This document shows, one piece after another, positions 25,066 to 33,681 of a stretch of DNA of 64,000 nt. Source of the stretch: Aquimarina sediminis (GTDB lineage: Bacteria > Bacteroidota > Bacteroidia > Flavobacteriales > Flavobacteriaceae). The position numbers and the translations under genes are program-made. Positions within the stretch are counted from its first letter, which is position 1. The number at the start of each line of letters is the position of its first letter. The notes beneath the pieces were generated by a model. It was not told the origin of the DNA, made no database searches, and saw nothing but the letters and a program-made list of their open reading frames with translations. The stretch is taken from positions 868,001 through 932,000 of the forward strand of contig NZ_POYJ01000002.1 in NCBI RefSeq assembly GCF_002895435.1, given 5' to 3'.

Positions 25066-26076
25066 CTAAATAACCTGAAACCCATGCGCGTAGGGATCAT
25101 CTTCATCATCAATGATTATAGTATTGTACCCATACACTTTTGCCCATCCTTGAATGCTGGGGATAATAGCTTTTATTTTACCCAGTTGGGTTTCTTCTTC
25201 GATTCTACCAATAAAGGTACTTCCTATAAAACTCTCATGAATGAATTCTTGCCCTTTTTTTAATGCTCCTTTAGCATGCAATTGTGCCATTCTTGCAGAA
25301 GTTCCTGTGCCACATGGAGATCTGTCAATAGCTTTATCCCCATAGAAAACGGCATTTCTGCCTGATGAATTGGGATTAATAGGATCACCTGTCCAGAGCA
25401 TATGAGTCACATCTCGAATAGTGTTGTTTTCTGGATGAATAAATGTCTCAGGATATTTTTTATTGATACCCTCTCTTATCACCTGAGAGTATTGAATTAA
25501 TTTGCTAGCTGTAAAATTCTGAATCCCATCAAAGTTTTTTTGAGGATCTACAATGGCATAAAAGTTTCCGCCATAAGCAACATCAAAAACGAGCTCTCCC
25601 AGTTCTGGGCATTCTATAGTTAATCCCTCGGCAGCCAAATAAGATTTGACATTTTTGAGTTTTACCCAATCTACTTTTTTGCCCGTTTGTTGATATTCTA
25701 TTTCTACCAAACCTGCAGGAGCTTCCATTCTAATTTTTCCGGGAGTTTTGGGGTGTATTAACTCTTCTTCAATACCGATGGTAATGGTTCCTATGGTTCC
25801 ATGACCACACATAGGGAGGCATCCTGAAGTTTCTATAAACAAAATTGCAAAGTCATTATCAGGGTGATGAGGCTCAAATATGAAACTTCCGCTCATCATG
25901 TCATGACCCCTGGGTTCAAACATCAATCCTTTTCTTATCCAATCATATTGTGCAAGGAAATGTTGACGTTTTTCGCTCATCGTTTTTCCGATAAGATTAG
26001 GTTTTCCTGTGGCAACAACTCGAACAGGGTTTCCGCAGGTGTGGGCATCTATACATTTGAAAGTAGTTCTACTCAT
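25066..26076 (-). CDS. 4-hydroxyproline 2-epimerase (proline racemase family)
   Basis: Converts trans-4-hydroxy-L-proline to cis-4-hydroxy-D-proline, the entry step of bacterial hydroxyproline use. Both catalytic cysteines of the epimerase/racemase class are present: Cys90 in LPMCGHGTIG and Cys255 in DRSPCGTGTSAR. RGHDMMSG near 57-64 is the usual family segment. Length 336. The operon context (oxidase, deaminase, semialdehyde dehydrogenase) favours hydroxyproline over proline. It overlaps the end of the DUF885 gene upstream by 8 bp. Confidence 0.93.
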   Translation of the reverse strand: MSRTTFKCIDAHTCGNPVRVVATGKPNLIGKTMSEKRQHFLAQYDWIRKGLMFEPRGHDMMSGSFIFEPHHPDNDFAILFIETSGCLPMCGHGTIGTITIGIEEELIHPKTPGKIRMEAPAGLVEIEYQQTGKKVDWVKLKNVKSYLAAEGLTIECPELGELVFDVAYGGNFYAIVDPQKNFDGIQNFTASKLIQYSQVIREGINKKYPETFIHPENNTIRDVTHMLWTGDPINPNSSGRNAVFYGDKAIDRSPCGTGTSARMAQLHAKGALKKGQEFIHESFIGSTFIGRIEEETQLGKIKAIIPSIQGWAKVYGYNTIIIDDEDDPYAHGFQVI

Positions 26077-27805
26077 TTTTCGTTTTTTGGAGATAAGTAT
26101 CGACTCTATTTTCTAAAATAGAAAGTGTTACTGTTCCTTGTTCTAAGATAATTTCATGAAATTCTCGTATATCGAATTTACTTCCTAACGTTGTTTCGGC
26201 TTTTTTGCGAAGTTCTCTAATTTTTAACTCTCCGATTTTGTAGGATAAAGCTTGTCCAGGCCAGGAGATATATCGATCAGTTTCTGTATGTATTTCATGT
26301 AATGATAGTGCTGTGTTTGAAGACATAAAATCTATGACTTGTTCTCGCGTCCAACCTTTGGCATGAATACCTGTGTCTACAACAAGGCGACATGCTCGCC
26401 ACATTTCATAAGTTAGTTTTCCAAAATGCTCATATGGAGTAGTGTACATTCCCATTTCTTCAGCAAGAAACTCTGAGTACAAGCCCCATCCCTCTCCATA
26501 AGCCGAGAGATATAGATCTTTTCTAAACTGTGGGATACTATCTCCTAACTCATTATTTAAACTTCCTTGTAAATGATGTCCTGGTACAGCTTCGTGTACC
26601 GTGAGTGATGGTAGTGTATAGAGGGTTCTGCTAGGCAAATCATAGGTGTTTACCCAGTAATACCCTGGCTCAGTGCTATTAGCTTCTGTTCCAATATATC
26701 TACCACCTGTATATTTTGGAGCTATTGCATCTGGTACAGGTGCTACACCATATGGCTTTCTGGGTAGCGTTTTAAAAAACCGGGGTAATTGCTCATCTGC
26801 TCTTTTTGCCATATCTCGTGCAATCATAAGTAATTCTTCAGGTGTTTTTGCGTAGAATTGCTCATCGGTGCGCAGAAATTTAAAAAAGTCATCAAAACTA
26901 CCATTAAAATTGAGGTCTTTTATAATTTGCTCCATTTGAGCTTTTATTCTGGATACTTCTTTTAGACCAATAGCATGGATGTCATCTGCAGTGTATTTTG
27001 TACTTGTAGTATAAAAGTTTATTCTATTTTGATAATACGCTTTTCCGTTTGGAGTTTGAGAAACCCCTATGGTATTTCTTGTTTTTGGTAAATACTCCGT
27101 TTCAAAAAAGGTTTTTATTCTTTTGAACTGTGGAGTAACTTTGTTTTTGATTATTTTTTTTGCAGCATTACGGATAGAATCTTTTTGATCTTGGTGTATA
27201 GATTCTGGAAGGTTTTTAAAGGGAGAATAAAAATAGCTATTTTCTGTACTGTCGACTATATGCTTATTATAAGAAGATTCGTATCCCTCAAAAATCACTT
27301 TAGGTTGAGAAACTCCTTTTTCAAGCCCTTTTCGTAAGTTTACTAAGTGTTGATCTACAAATTCTGGTATTGCGTTAAGAATATTAAGGTAATTTTTAAC
27401 TTGGTTATAATTCGTTAGCGATTTAACACTGTAATTAAGATTGTTATGAAATCCTGAATCTGATAATAAAGGGTTAAGGAAGCTTTCAAATTCATAAAAA
27501 TCAACAGTTTGCTGTAATACAAATTTTAATAATTCATAGGATATTTGATCCGTTTCTTTGAATTTTGATGTATCAAGATTATTTAATTCGTCTATCTTTT
27601 TTTTTGCGAAATCAGCTTCTTTTTTAAAGTGCTCCTCAGTGAAAAGACCCAGAGGGTATTTTTCATGATCATATCCTTTTCGTTCTTCAACTTCAGAGAT
27701 GATGACATGTAATAGATTTACAGTGTTTTTTTCTTGCTTTTCTGTTTTAGTACAACCAAAACAGAAAAGCAATGCTAGTATTAGGGGGATTTTAATAAAC
27801 TTCAT
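26069..27805 (-). CDS. DUF885 family lipoprotein (putative metallopeptidase)
   Basis: Signal peptide with lipobox CFGC (Cys18), so membrane-anchored in the cell envelope. The 578-residue body is the DUF885 fold, which is related in design to M2/M3-type helical peptidases: the zinc-site motif VHEAVPGHHLQ, then ending signals such as ILEQGTVTLSILENRVDTYL. Embedded in the hydroxyproline operon, it could trim collagen-derived peptides in the periplasm before uptake. Peptidase activity is inferred from the HExxxHH-like motif and context; members are mostly uncharacterised. It overlaps the epimerase gene by 8 bp. Confidence 0.85.
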   Translation of the reverse strand: MKFIKIPLILALLFCFGCTKTEKQEKNTVNLLHVIISEVEERKGYDHEKYPLGLFTEEHFKKEADFAKKKIDELNNLDTSKFKETDQISYELLKFVLQQTVDFYEFESFLNPLLSDSGFHNNLNYSVKSLTNYNQVKNYLNILNAIPEFVDQHLVNLRKGLEKGVSQPKVIFEGYESSYNKHIVDSTENSYFYSPFKNLPESIHQDQKDSIRNAAKKIIKNKVTPQFKRIKTFFETEYLPKTRNTIGVSQTPNGKAYYQNRINFYTTSTKYTADDIHAIGLKEVSRIKAQMEQIIKDLNFNGSFDDFFKFLRTDEQFYAKTPEELLMIARDMAKRADEQLPRFFKTLPRKPYGVAPVPDAIAPKYTGGRYIGTEANSTEPGYYWVNTYDLPSRTLYTLPSLTVHEAVPGHHLQGSLNNELGDSIPQFRKDLYLSAYGEGWGLYSEFLAEEMGMYTTPYEHFGKLTYEMWRACRLVVDTGIHAKGWTREQVIDFMSSNTALSLHEIHTETDRYISWPGQALSYKIGELKIRELRKKAETTLGSKFDIREFHEIILEQGTVTLSILENRVDTYLQKTKNE

Positions 27806-27820
27806 TTCAATAAATATATA

Positions 27821-27856
27821 ATACCAGTTCTTATATTTTGATACAAGAACTGGTAT
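27821..27856 (-). repeat. Intercistronic hairpin between the dehydrogenase and DUF885 genes
   Basis: Perfect 12-base arms ATACCAGTTCTT and AAGAACTGGTAT around a 12-base loop, with no T-run after it. It may be a processing or stability element rather than a terminator. Confidence 0.5.
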
Positions 27857-27888
27857 AGGGGTTAGCGATTTATTTTTTTAAAGCAGGA

Positions 27889-29472
27889 TCAAATTTTACT
27901 ATCTGTATACTTGCCATTAATCAATCTCAAAATTCCTAATGGGTTTTCATTTTTAAGAGCATCTGGTAACAACTCGTTTGGCCAGTCTTGATAGCTAAAT
28001 GGTCTTACCCAACGTCTAATAGCGTTTGTACCTACTGCCGAAAATCTAGAATCTGAAGAAGCAGGATATGGACCTCCATGAGTCATAGAGGGGCATACTT
28101 CTACTCCTGTAGGAACTCCATTAAGAATTACACGTCCTACTCTGTTTTGAAGAGCATCAGTAACATCTTCTAAATCTTGATATTCAGTTTTTTCTGCAAG
28201 AATGGTTCCTGTTAATTGTCCTTCTAAGCTATTAATGATTTCAATAAGTTGGGCTTCATCTTTACATCGCACTACTAAAGAAAAAGGTCCAAATACCTCT
28301 TGGTGCATTTCTGGATTGATTAAAAAATCAGTACCTGAGACTGCCGAAACTTGAGTAGGCGCATAATTTGGTTCTATCTCTTGTGTTAACGAGGCTATTA
28401 CCTCTACGCCAGATTGAGAAGATACATTTTCTCTATTTTTCACAAAATCCCTTTTAATATTAGGATGTAACATGCATTGAGGTGCAATAGCAGTAGATTT
28501 TTTTGCTAAATCTTTAATGAAATTACTAGTATTTTCATTGTCTATAGTTAGGATTAGTCCTGGGTTGGTACAAAATTGTCCGGTACCCATAGTAATAGAG
28601 TTAGCATAGGCAGTTGTAATTTCATCAGCACGTTGTGCAATAGCTCCTGGCGTAATAATCACTGGGTTAATACTGCCCATTTCTGCAAAAACAGGAATTG
28701 GCTCTTCTCTGTTTGCCGCAAGGTCAAATAAGGCTCTTCCGCCAGAGATACTTCCTGTAAACCCAACAGCTTTAACTTTTGGGTGTTTAACCAGAGCAGT
28801 ACCAACAACTCTACCACTACCAGTGATATTAGAGAATACTCCGTTCGGCATGCCTGTTTTTTCAGCGGCTTTTATAATAGCTGACGCTACCAGTTCTCCT
28901 GTTCCCGAATGCATAGAGTGTGATTTGACAATAACGGGAGATCCTGAAGCTAGAGCGCTTGCTGTATCCCCGCCAGCTGTAGAATATGCTAACGGAAAAT
29001 TACTGGCTGCAAATACTACTACAGGACCTAATGGAATATTAGTTTTTCTAATATCTGGCTTTGGAACGGGAGATCGTTCTAAATCGGCAGTGTCAATATT
29101 ATTTTCTCTCCATTCATCCGTACTGATCAGCTTTGCAAATGAGCGTAATTGCCCGATTGTCCTTCCTCTTTCTCCTATTGCTCTTCCTTCAGGAAGCCCT
29201 GTTTCTGAAGTGTATGATTGTATTAATTGATCGTCTAATGCCAGTATTTCATCAGCAATTGCATTTAAGAATTCAGCTCTTTTGGCTCCAGAAATATTTC
29301 TATATTCCTTAAAAGCTTGGTGCGCTAGTTTTACCGCTTGATCCACTTCTTCGGTAGTGGCTTCATAAAACTCGACCTCATTTTCAATATTCAGTTTTGG
29401 ATTGAATGTTTTATGAGAAACAGACCCTAAGGCGGATAGTTTATTTCCTATATAATTTTTTCCTGTTATCAT
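27889..29472 (-). CDS. Aldehyde dehydrogenase, probable 2-oxoglutarate semialdehyde dehydrogenase
   Basis: NAD(P)-dependent ALDH that by context oxidises 2-oxoglutarate semialdehyde to 2-oxoglutarate, the last step of hydroxyproline breakdown. ATG at 29472 is chosen; a TTG three codons before is less likely. Catalytic Cys in GTGQFCTNPG (residue ~301) and general-base Glu in FAEMGSINP (~264) are present, with cofactor segment VGFTGSISGGR near 236-246. The ~527-residue length and the PxPDIRKTNIPLGPV opening are those of the long KGSADH subgroup. It follows the deaminase gene by about 70 bp. Confidence 0.9.
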   Translation of the reverse strand: MITGKNYIGNKLSALGSVSHKTFNPKLNIENEVEFYEATTEEVDQAVKLAHQAFKEYRNISGAKRAEFLNAIADEILALDDQLIQSYTSETGLPEGRAIGERGRTIGQLRSFAKLISTDEWRENNIDTADLERSPVPKPDIRKTNIPLGPVVVFAASNFPLAYSTAGGDTASALASGSPVIVKSHSMHSGTGELVASAIIKAAEKTGMPNGVFSNITGSGRVVGTALVKHPKVKAVGFTGSISGGRALFDLAANREEPIPVFAEMGSINPVIITPGAIAQRADEITTAYANSITMGTGQFCTNPGLILTIDNENTSNFIKDLAKKSTAIAPQCMLHPNIKRDFVKNRENVSSQSGVEVIASLTQEIEPNYAPTQVSAVSGTDFLINPEMHQEVFGPFSLVVRCKDEAQLIEIINSLEGQLTGTILAEKTEYQDLEDVTDALQNRVGRVILNGVPTGVEVCPSMTHGGPYPASSDSRFSAVGTNAIRRWVRPFSYQDWPNELLPDALKNENPLGILRLINGKYTDSKI

Positions 29473-29542
29473 ATTGATCAATGGTTTTAATGTAATTTGT
29501 TAATTGTATTTCTGCTTAATACTATTTTGGGGTAAAAAAGAT

Positions 29543-30472
29543 TTAGTTAATCACAGGATTTAACTCTTTATAATCTGGAAGAACTGGTCTGTTTTTTATT
29601 CCATTTTCAATAATTTCCAAAACTTTTTTACGCTCATCTCCAATAAGAGGTAATCTGGGAGCACGTACATTTTCTGTACCAATTCCTGTAGCTACTTCTG
29701 CAAGTTTTATATTTTGTACTAATTTAGCATTTATATCTAATTCAAGTAAAGGTAAAAACCAACGATAGATTTCGATAGCTTCTTTAATTTTTCCTGCTTT
29801 TTGAAGTTCATAAATAGCGACAGTTTCTGCAGGAAAAGCATCAACCAATCCAGCTACCCAACCATCGGCACCCATTAGTAAACTTTCTAAAGCTAATGTG
29901 TCTACGCCACTAAGAATCTTTAATCGATCGCCAAAACGATTTTTAATTCTGGTTACATTCGAGATATCTCTTGTAGATTCTTTTACTGCCTGTATGTTAT
30001 CAAAAGCCAATAACTCTTCAAACATATCTAAAGTGACTTCTATTTTGTAATCAACAGGATTGTTGTATATCATTATAGGTAGATCTGTGCTTTTGGCAAC
30101 TTCTTTGAAGTATTCTACTGTTTCCCGATCGCCTGCATTGTATCGCATAGGAGGAAGCATCATTAAACCGCTTGCACCATCTTCTTTTGCTTTTTTAGCC
30201 GCCTCTATTGCTCCTTTGGTTGTTTGTTCTGCGATATTCATGATAACAGGAACTCTATTATTTACAATATCCACCGTGGTTCTCACTAAAACCCTCTTTT
30301 CATCATCGCTTAAAGTACTGGCCTCGCCCAAAGTTCCACCAAGTATAATTCCATTAACCCCTGCTTCTAGCTGTGCATTGATATTAACTTCAAACATTTC
30401 TAAGTCTAAAGTATCGTCTTTGGTGAATTTTGTAGTCACTGCAGGCATGACACCTTTCCAATCTATTATCAT
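29543..30472 (-). CDS. DHDPS/NAL-family lyase, probable pyrroline-4-hydroxy-2-carboxylate deaminase
   Basis: Class I aldolase-fold enzyme of 309 residues. Schiff-base Lys164 (QAVKEST) and Tyr136 (MIYNNPVDY) are in place, with GGTLGEASTLSDDE near 45-58. In this operon it should convert delta-1-pyrroline-4-hydroxy-2-carboxylate to 2-oxoglutarate semialdehyde with loss of ammonia and water. It is the first gene of the minus-strand operon, facing the AraC regulator across a 220-bp shared control region. A dihydrodipicolinate synthase role is unlikely given the neighbours. Confidence 0.9.
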   Translation of the reverse strand: MIIDWKGVMPAVTTKFTKDDTLDLEMFEVNINAQLEAGVNGIILGGTLGEASTLSDDEKRVLVRTTVDIVNNRVPVIMNIAEQTTKGAIEAAKKAKEDGASGLMMLPPMRYNAGDRETVEYFKEVAKSTDLPIMIYNNPVDYKIEVTLDMFEELLAFDNIQAVKESTRDISNVTRIKNRFGDRLKILSGVDTLALESLLMGADGWVAGLVDAFPAETVAIYELQKAGKIKEAIEIYRWFLPLLELDINAKLVQNIKLAEVATGIGTENVRAPRLPLIGDERKKVLEIIENGIKNRPVLPDYKELNPVIN

Positions 30473-30489
30473 AATTATATTTTTTTATT

Positions 30490-30497
30490 CAAAGATA
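30490..30497 (-). promoter_or_regulatory. -7 promoter element of the 4-hydroxyproline operon
   Basis: Minus strand TATCTTTG, an exact TAnnTTTG match 18 bases before the deaminase ATG. No good -33 element, which suits a promoter that needs an activator. Confidence 0.55.
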
Positions 30498-30597
30498 TTG
30501 GGAAACTAATTAATGATATACTGAGAAATTATCTAAACCTGATACTATATTACCCTATATTGGCGTAATTTACTTAAATAATGAATAATATTAATTA

Positions 30598-30610
30598 ACT
30601 TCGGTGAAGT
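30598..30610 (+). promoter_or_regulatory. Small dyad in the divergent control region
   Basis: ACTTC, GGT, GAAGT: perfect 5-base arms, midway between the deaminase operon and the AraC gene. A weak candidate regulator site. Confidence 0.3.
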
Positions 30611-30692
30611 AAACATGGTTAAAGAGTTTTAATATGGATTAGAATAATTACTATGTGCGTTCTATAGATCTTTATAAAATAGATATGAATAA

Positions 30693-31553
30693 ATGAAAGT
30701 TTTACCCTTTAAAATACCGAAGACTTCTACAGATACGCTAATTGTTCAGGAGGATAAAGGGACTATGTTTTATGATACCCTACATCAACATGAAGAAATC
30801 CAGATGTCATTAATTGTGTCTGGAGAAGGTAGTTTGATCGTTGGGGATACAATTACAAATTATAAGCCCGGTGATATTCTTGTTTTTGGTAGCCAGGTAC
30901 CACATGTGTTAAAAAGTATTTCTTCTACTCTGGATTCGTATATGATATCAATATTTTTTACTAAAAAATCATTTGGAGAAAGTTTTTTTGAGCTAGCGGA
31001 ATTTAATGAAACGACGAACTTTTTCAATAGTTTATCTTATGGAGTTAAAGCACTTTCAAAAAGAGAAGAATTAAAAGATCAGTTTTTAGAAATTCAGAAA
31101 AAGAAATATCGATTAGATCGGTTTATAATTTTTCTACAGATTTTAAAATTGTTTGGTAATTCTGATATAGAGACAATATCTACATCAATTACAAGAAAAA
31201 ATTATACTGATAACGAAGGAAAACGAATGGCTAATGTTTTTCAGTTTGTTATGAATAATTTTTATAGAGATATGAGTTTACAAGAAATTTCTGATGTTGC
31301 TAGTATGACTCCCAATGCTTTTTGTAGATATTTTAAGCAACGTACTAATAAGACTTTTTTTCAGTTTTTAACAGAAGTAAGAATAGAGAATTCTTGTAGA
31401 ATCCTTTCTAAAGAACCAGATGTTTCTATTACCGAAGCCTCTTATTCGAGTGGATTTAAAAATTTATCAAATTTTAATCGAAAGTTTAAATCAATAAAGG
31501 GAATAACCCCGTCTAAATTTAGGAAAAACCTACATGATAGTCATCTTCTGTAA
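30693..31553 (+). CDS. AraC-family regulator with cupin sensor domain
   Basis: 286 residues. The N-terminal cupin-like barrel (HQHEEIQMSLIVSGEGSLIV near 29-48, GDILVFGSQVPHVL near 60-73) should bind the inducer; the C-terminal AraC pair (MSLQEISDVASMTPNAFCRYF and SITEASYSSGFKNLSNFNRKF) binds DNA. It is transcribed away from the first 4-hydroxyproline gene, so it is the obvious activator of that operon, perhaps responding to hydroxyproline or a pathway intermediate. That role is inferred from position only. Confidence 0.9.
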   Translation: MKVLPFKIPKTSTDTLIVQEDKGTMFYDTLHQHEEIQMSLIVSGEGSLIVGDTITNYKPGDILVFGSQVPHVLKSISSTLDSYMISIFFTKKSFGESFFELAEFNETTNFFNSLSYGVKALSKREELKDQFLEIQKKKYRLDRFIIFLQILKLFGNSDIETISTSITRKNYTDNEGKRMANVFQFVMNNFYRDMSLQEISDVASMTPNAFCRYFKQRTNKTFFQFLTEVRIENSCRILSKEPDVSITEASYSSGFKNLSNFNRKFKSIKGITPSKFRKNLHDSHLL

Positions 31554-31594
31554 AATAATGTTTTTTCTTAGTTATAAGAATCATTAATTACTTC

Positions 31595-32806
31595 TCAAAT
31601 TGGAGGGTACTCTGCAATTTTATTATTGGTTTTTGGGCTTTTAGGGTTGCCACAAACGGGAATAGAAGGTTCGTGGTTTATGTTATAAGGTATGCCTCCG
31701 CTTTTAGTGGGTAATATAGAAGTTGATTCGTGTTTAAAAACATGAACATCTGATCTGGTGTATCTCCCTGCCATAGCTAACCGTACACGATCATCAGATG
31801 TATTTGCATAAGAAGCATGAGTGTTTAAAGAGGTGAAAATGATGGCTTCTCCCGCTTTCATTTCTAGATTTCTGATCGTGATATCATTAAAAAGAGAAGG
31901 GATTGTTTTTTTTATTTTTTCGAATATGAGCTGTGCTTTTTTAAAATTACCGGTTGTGTACCAAATAGTTTTTAATGTTTTAATGATTTCAGAATAGGAT
32001 AAGGACATGAGGTAACCAAATAAATCATCTTGGATATTGGTTACAATTCTCTCAAAACGACCATCACGAAAAGAGCCTTCTATCATACGGAGGCAGCCAG
32101 TTTCTTTATTAGTATCCCGAAGCGCAATCCAAACTGTTAGTTGTACAATTGCAGGATGTGTTGGGTTGGTTGGTTCTAATTTTGGTTTTTCGTCAGATTC
32201 ACGAAAAGTACCGGTTTGATGCCAAAATGTTCCTTCCTGACCAGGTTTTTTTTCGAAGAACTGGGATCTCCAACATAGTAAATCATCTCCTAAAAGACTT
32301 TGAAGGGGCTGTGATAATTTTGGGTGTACCAAAACATCCCAAAGTCTTCGATATTTTGATCCCTGAAAAAATCCCAGATAATTAATAGAATAGTCATTAG
32401 ATGCTTTTAGAGAATGTAAGATGTCTTCTCCAAAAGCAGTGGTTTTATGAAAATGATTCTTAAACAAATTATCACACTCGTTAGCAAGGTCTTCTGCTTC
32501 TTTGGTATTCATGACTTGAAATGGACCATGGATACCACTATTTATAAATTTGTCTATTTCTGATTGAGAAAGATAGTTTTCTTTATACTCTTCTTTTCTT
32601 TTACTTCCCAATACATCAAATTCACCTAAATCTTCATCAATATTTGCCAATAAATCAAAGCTTTTGCCTAATAAGAACCGAAGAGGTTTAATGATGAGTT
32701 TAAGTACTGTAGTCAAAACGGCAATAAAATGTAATTCTATGGTCTGAGATGAGTTTAATTTTGTTCGTGCCCAATAGCTATCGAGAGCTTCATAGCCATC
32801 TGTCAT
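31595..32806 (-). CDS. PhyH/SyrB2-like Fe(II)/2-oxoglutarate enzyme with His-x-Thr motif
   Basis: Counted from the ATG at 32806 (GTG at 32827 is possible). Residues ~85-355 match, by eye and from memory, the nonheme-iron halogenase SyrB2: GPFQVMNTKEA near the domain start, SQFFEKKPGQEGTFWHQTGTF at the first iron site, TVWIALRDTNKETGCLRMI mid-domain, and MKAGEAIIF with THASY at the second iron site. Iron ligands His196 and His330; 2-oxoglutarate arginine Arg348. The third ligand position, Asp/Glu in hydroxylases and Ala/Gly in known halogenases, is Thr198. About 80 extra N-terminal residues include a hydrophobic helix. It follows the ureohydrolase gene by ~85 bp. Activity (halogenation, hydroxylation or other) cannot be told. 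Confidence 0.8.
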   Translation of the reverse strand: MTDGYEALDSYWARTKLNSSQTIELHFIAVLTTVLKLIIKPLRFLLGKSFDLLANIDEDLGEFDVLGSKRKEEYKENYLSQSEIDKFINSGIHGPFQVMNTKEAEDLANECDNLFKNHFHKTTAFGEDILHSLKASNDYSINYLGFFQGSKYRRLWDVLVHPKLSQPLQSLLGDDLLCWRSQFFEKKPGQEGTFWHQTGTFRESDEKPKLEPTNPTHPAIVQLTVWIALRDTNKETGCLRMIEGSFRDGRFERIVTNIQDDLFGYLMSLSYSEIIKTLKTIWYTTGNFKKAQLIFEKIKKTIPSLFNDITIRNLEMKAGEAIIFTSLNTHASYANTSDDRVRLAMAGRYTRSDVHVFKHESTSILPTKSGGIPYNINHEPSIPVCGNPKSPKTNNKIAEYPPI

Positions 32807-32892
32807 AAAGTGATCTTTTGTATTCACATATTATATTTTTGTTATTAATATTTAATCAGTTGTATAGATATAAAGATTAGGACAGTTTTGGG

Positions 32893-33669
32893 TTAAATCA
32901 TTTTCCCTAGAATTTCTTTCATCATTTTCGCAGCCAAAAAGGCAGTCATATTTTGAAAATCCCTGTTAGGGTTATATTCTACAATATCCGCTCCAATCAC
33001 TTCACTTTTGATGTTTTGAATTATGTCAATTACTTGTCTTGAGGATAACCCGCCAGGTTCATGATGCGAAACTCCAGGAGCATATGCCGGGTCGAATCCA
33101 TCCATATCAAGAGAGATGTAAAGAGGGTTTTTAAATTCTGGAATTTTATGTATATCCAAATTCTTCATTTGATGAATTTCTACATTAAACCTTTCTGCCT
33201 GTTCAGCTTGGTGAGTATTTAGTGTTCTAATACCAACCTGAACTAATTTGGCTGCAAATTGATTTTCCATAATCCTGGCAAAAGGGCACGCATGGGAGTA
33301 TTTATCACCATCAAAGACGTCATATAAATCAGAATGTGCATCAATATGCAAAATATCTAATTTTGGGTATTTAGTTTGGTAAGCCTTAATGATCGGAAAT
33401 GTAATAGAGTGATCCCCTCCGAGGGTAAATATTTTGTGGTTGGATTTTAAATGATTTTCGGTTATTTTTTCAATTTCAAAATATTCTGAGATATTGAAGT
33501 CTCCTTTGTCTTTTATAGTGTCAGTTTTAATAGTTTTCCCGTTTTCTGTAAATAGATTTAACGATCCACAATGAAGTGCTTCTCTTATTAAGGGAGGAGC
33601 AAGCGCAGAACCTCTTTGGAAAGAAGATTTTTTGTCAAACTGTATTCCTTGTATAATTATTTGTTTCAC
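32893..33669 (-). CDS. Ureohydrolase (agmatinase/arginase family)
   Basis: Dinuclear manganese hydrolase that releases urea from a guanidino compound. All metal motifs are present: GGDHS (His87), DAHSD (Asp110, His112, Asp114) and SLDMDGFDP (Asp188, Asp190). Length 258 is short for the family. The substrate-loop region SHHEPGGLSS resembles agmatinase and guanidino-acid hydrolases as much as arginase, so the substrate (agmatine, arginine or another) stays open. It starts with GTG; the frame upstream runs straight into the stop of the GNAT gene with no ATG. Twelve bases separate the two genes. Confidence 0.88.
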   Translation of the reverse strand: MKQIIIQGIQFDKKSSFQRGSALAPPLIREALHCGSLNLFTENGKTIKTDTIKDKGDFNISEYFEIEKITENHLKSNHKIFTLGGDHSITFPIIKAYQTKYPKLDILHIDAHSDLYDVFDGDKYSHACPFARIMENQFAAKLVQVGIRTLNTHQAEQAERFNVEIHQMKNLDIHKIPEFKNPLYISLDMDGFDPAYAPGVSHHEPGGLSSRQVIDIIQNIKSEVIGADIVEYNPNRDFQNMTAFLAAKMMKEILGKMI

Positions 33670-33681
33670 TGTGTTTAGGTG

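Noticed and set aside
29543..30472. Dihydrodipicolinate synthase (lysine biosynthesis)
   Set aside because: Same fold, but the gene leads a hydroxyproline operon and fits the deaminase of that pathway.
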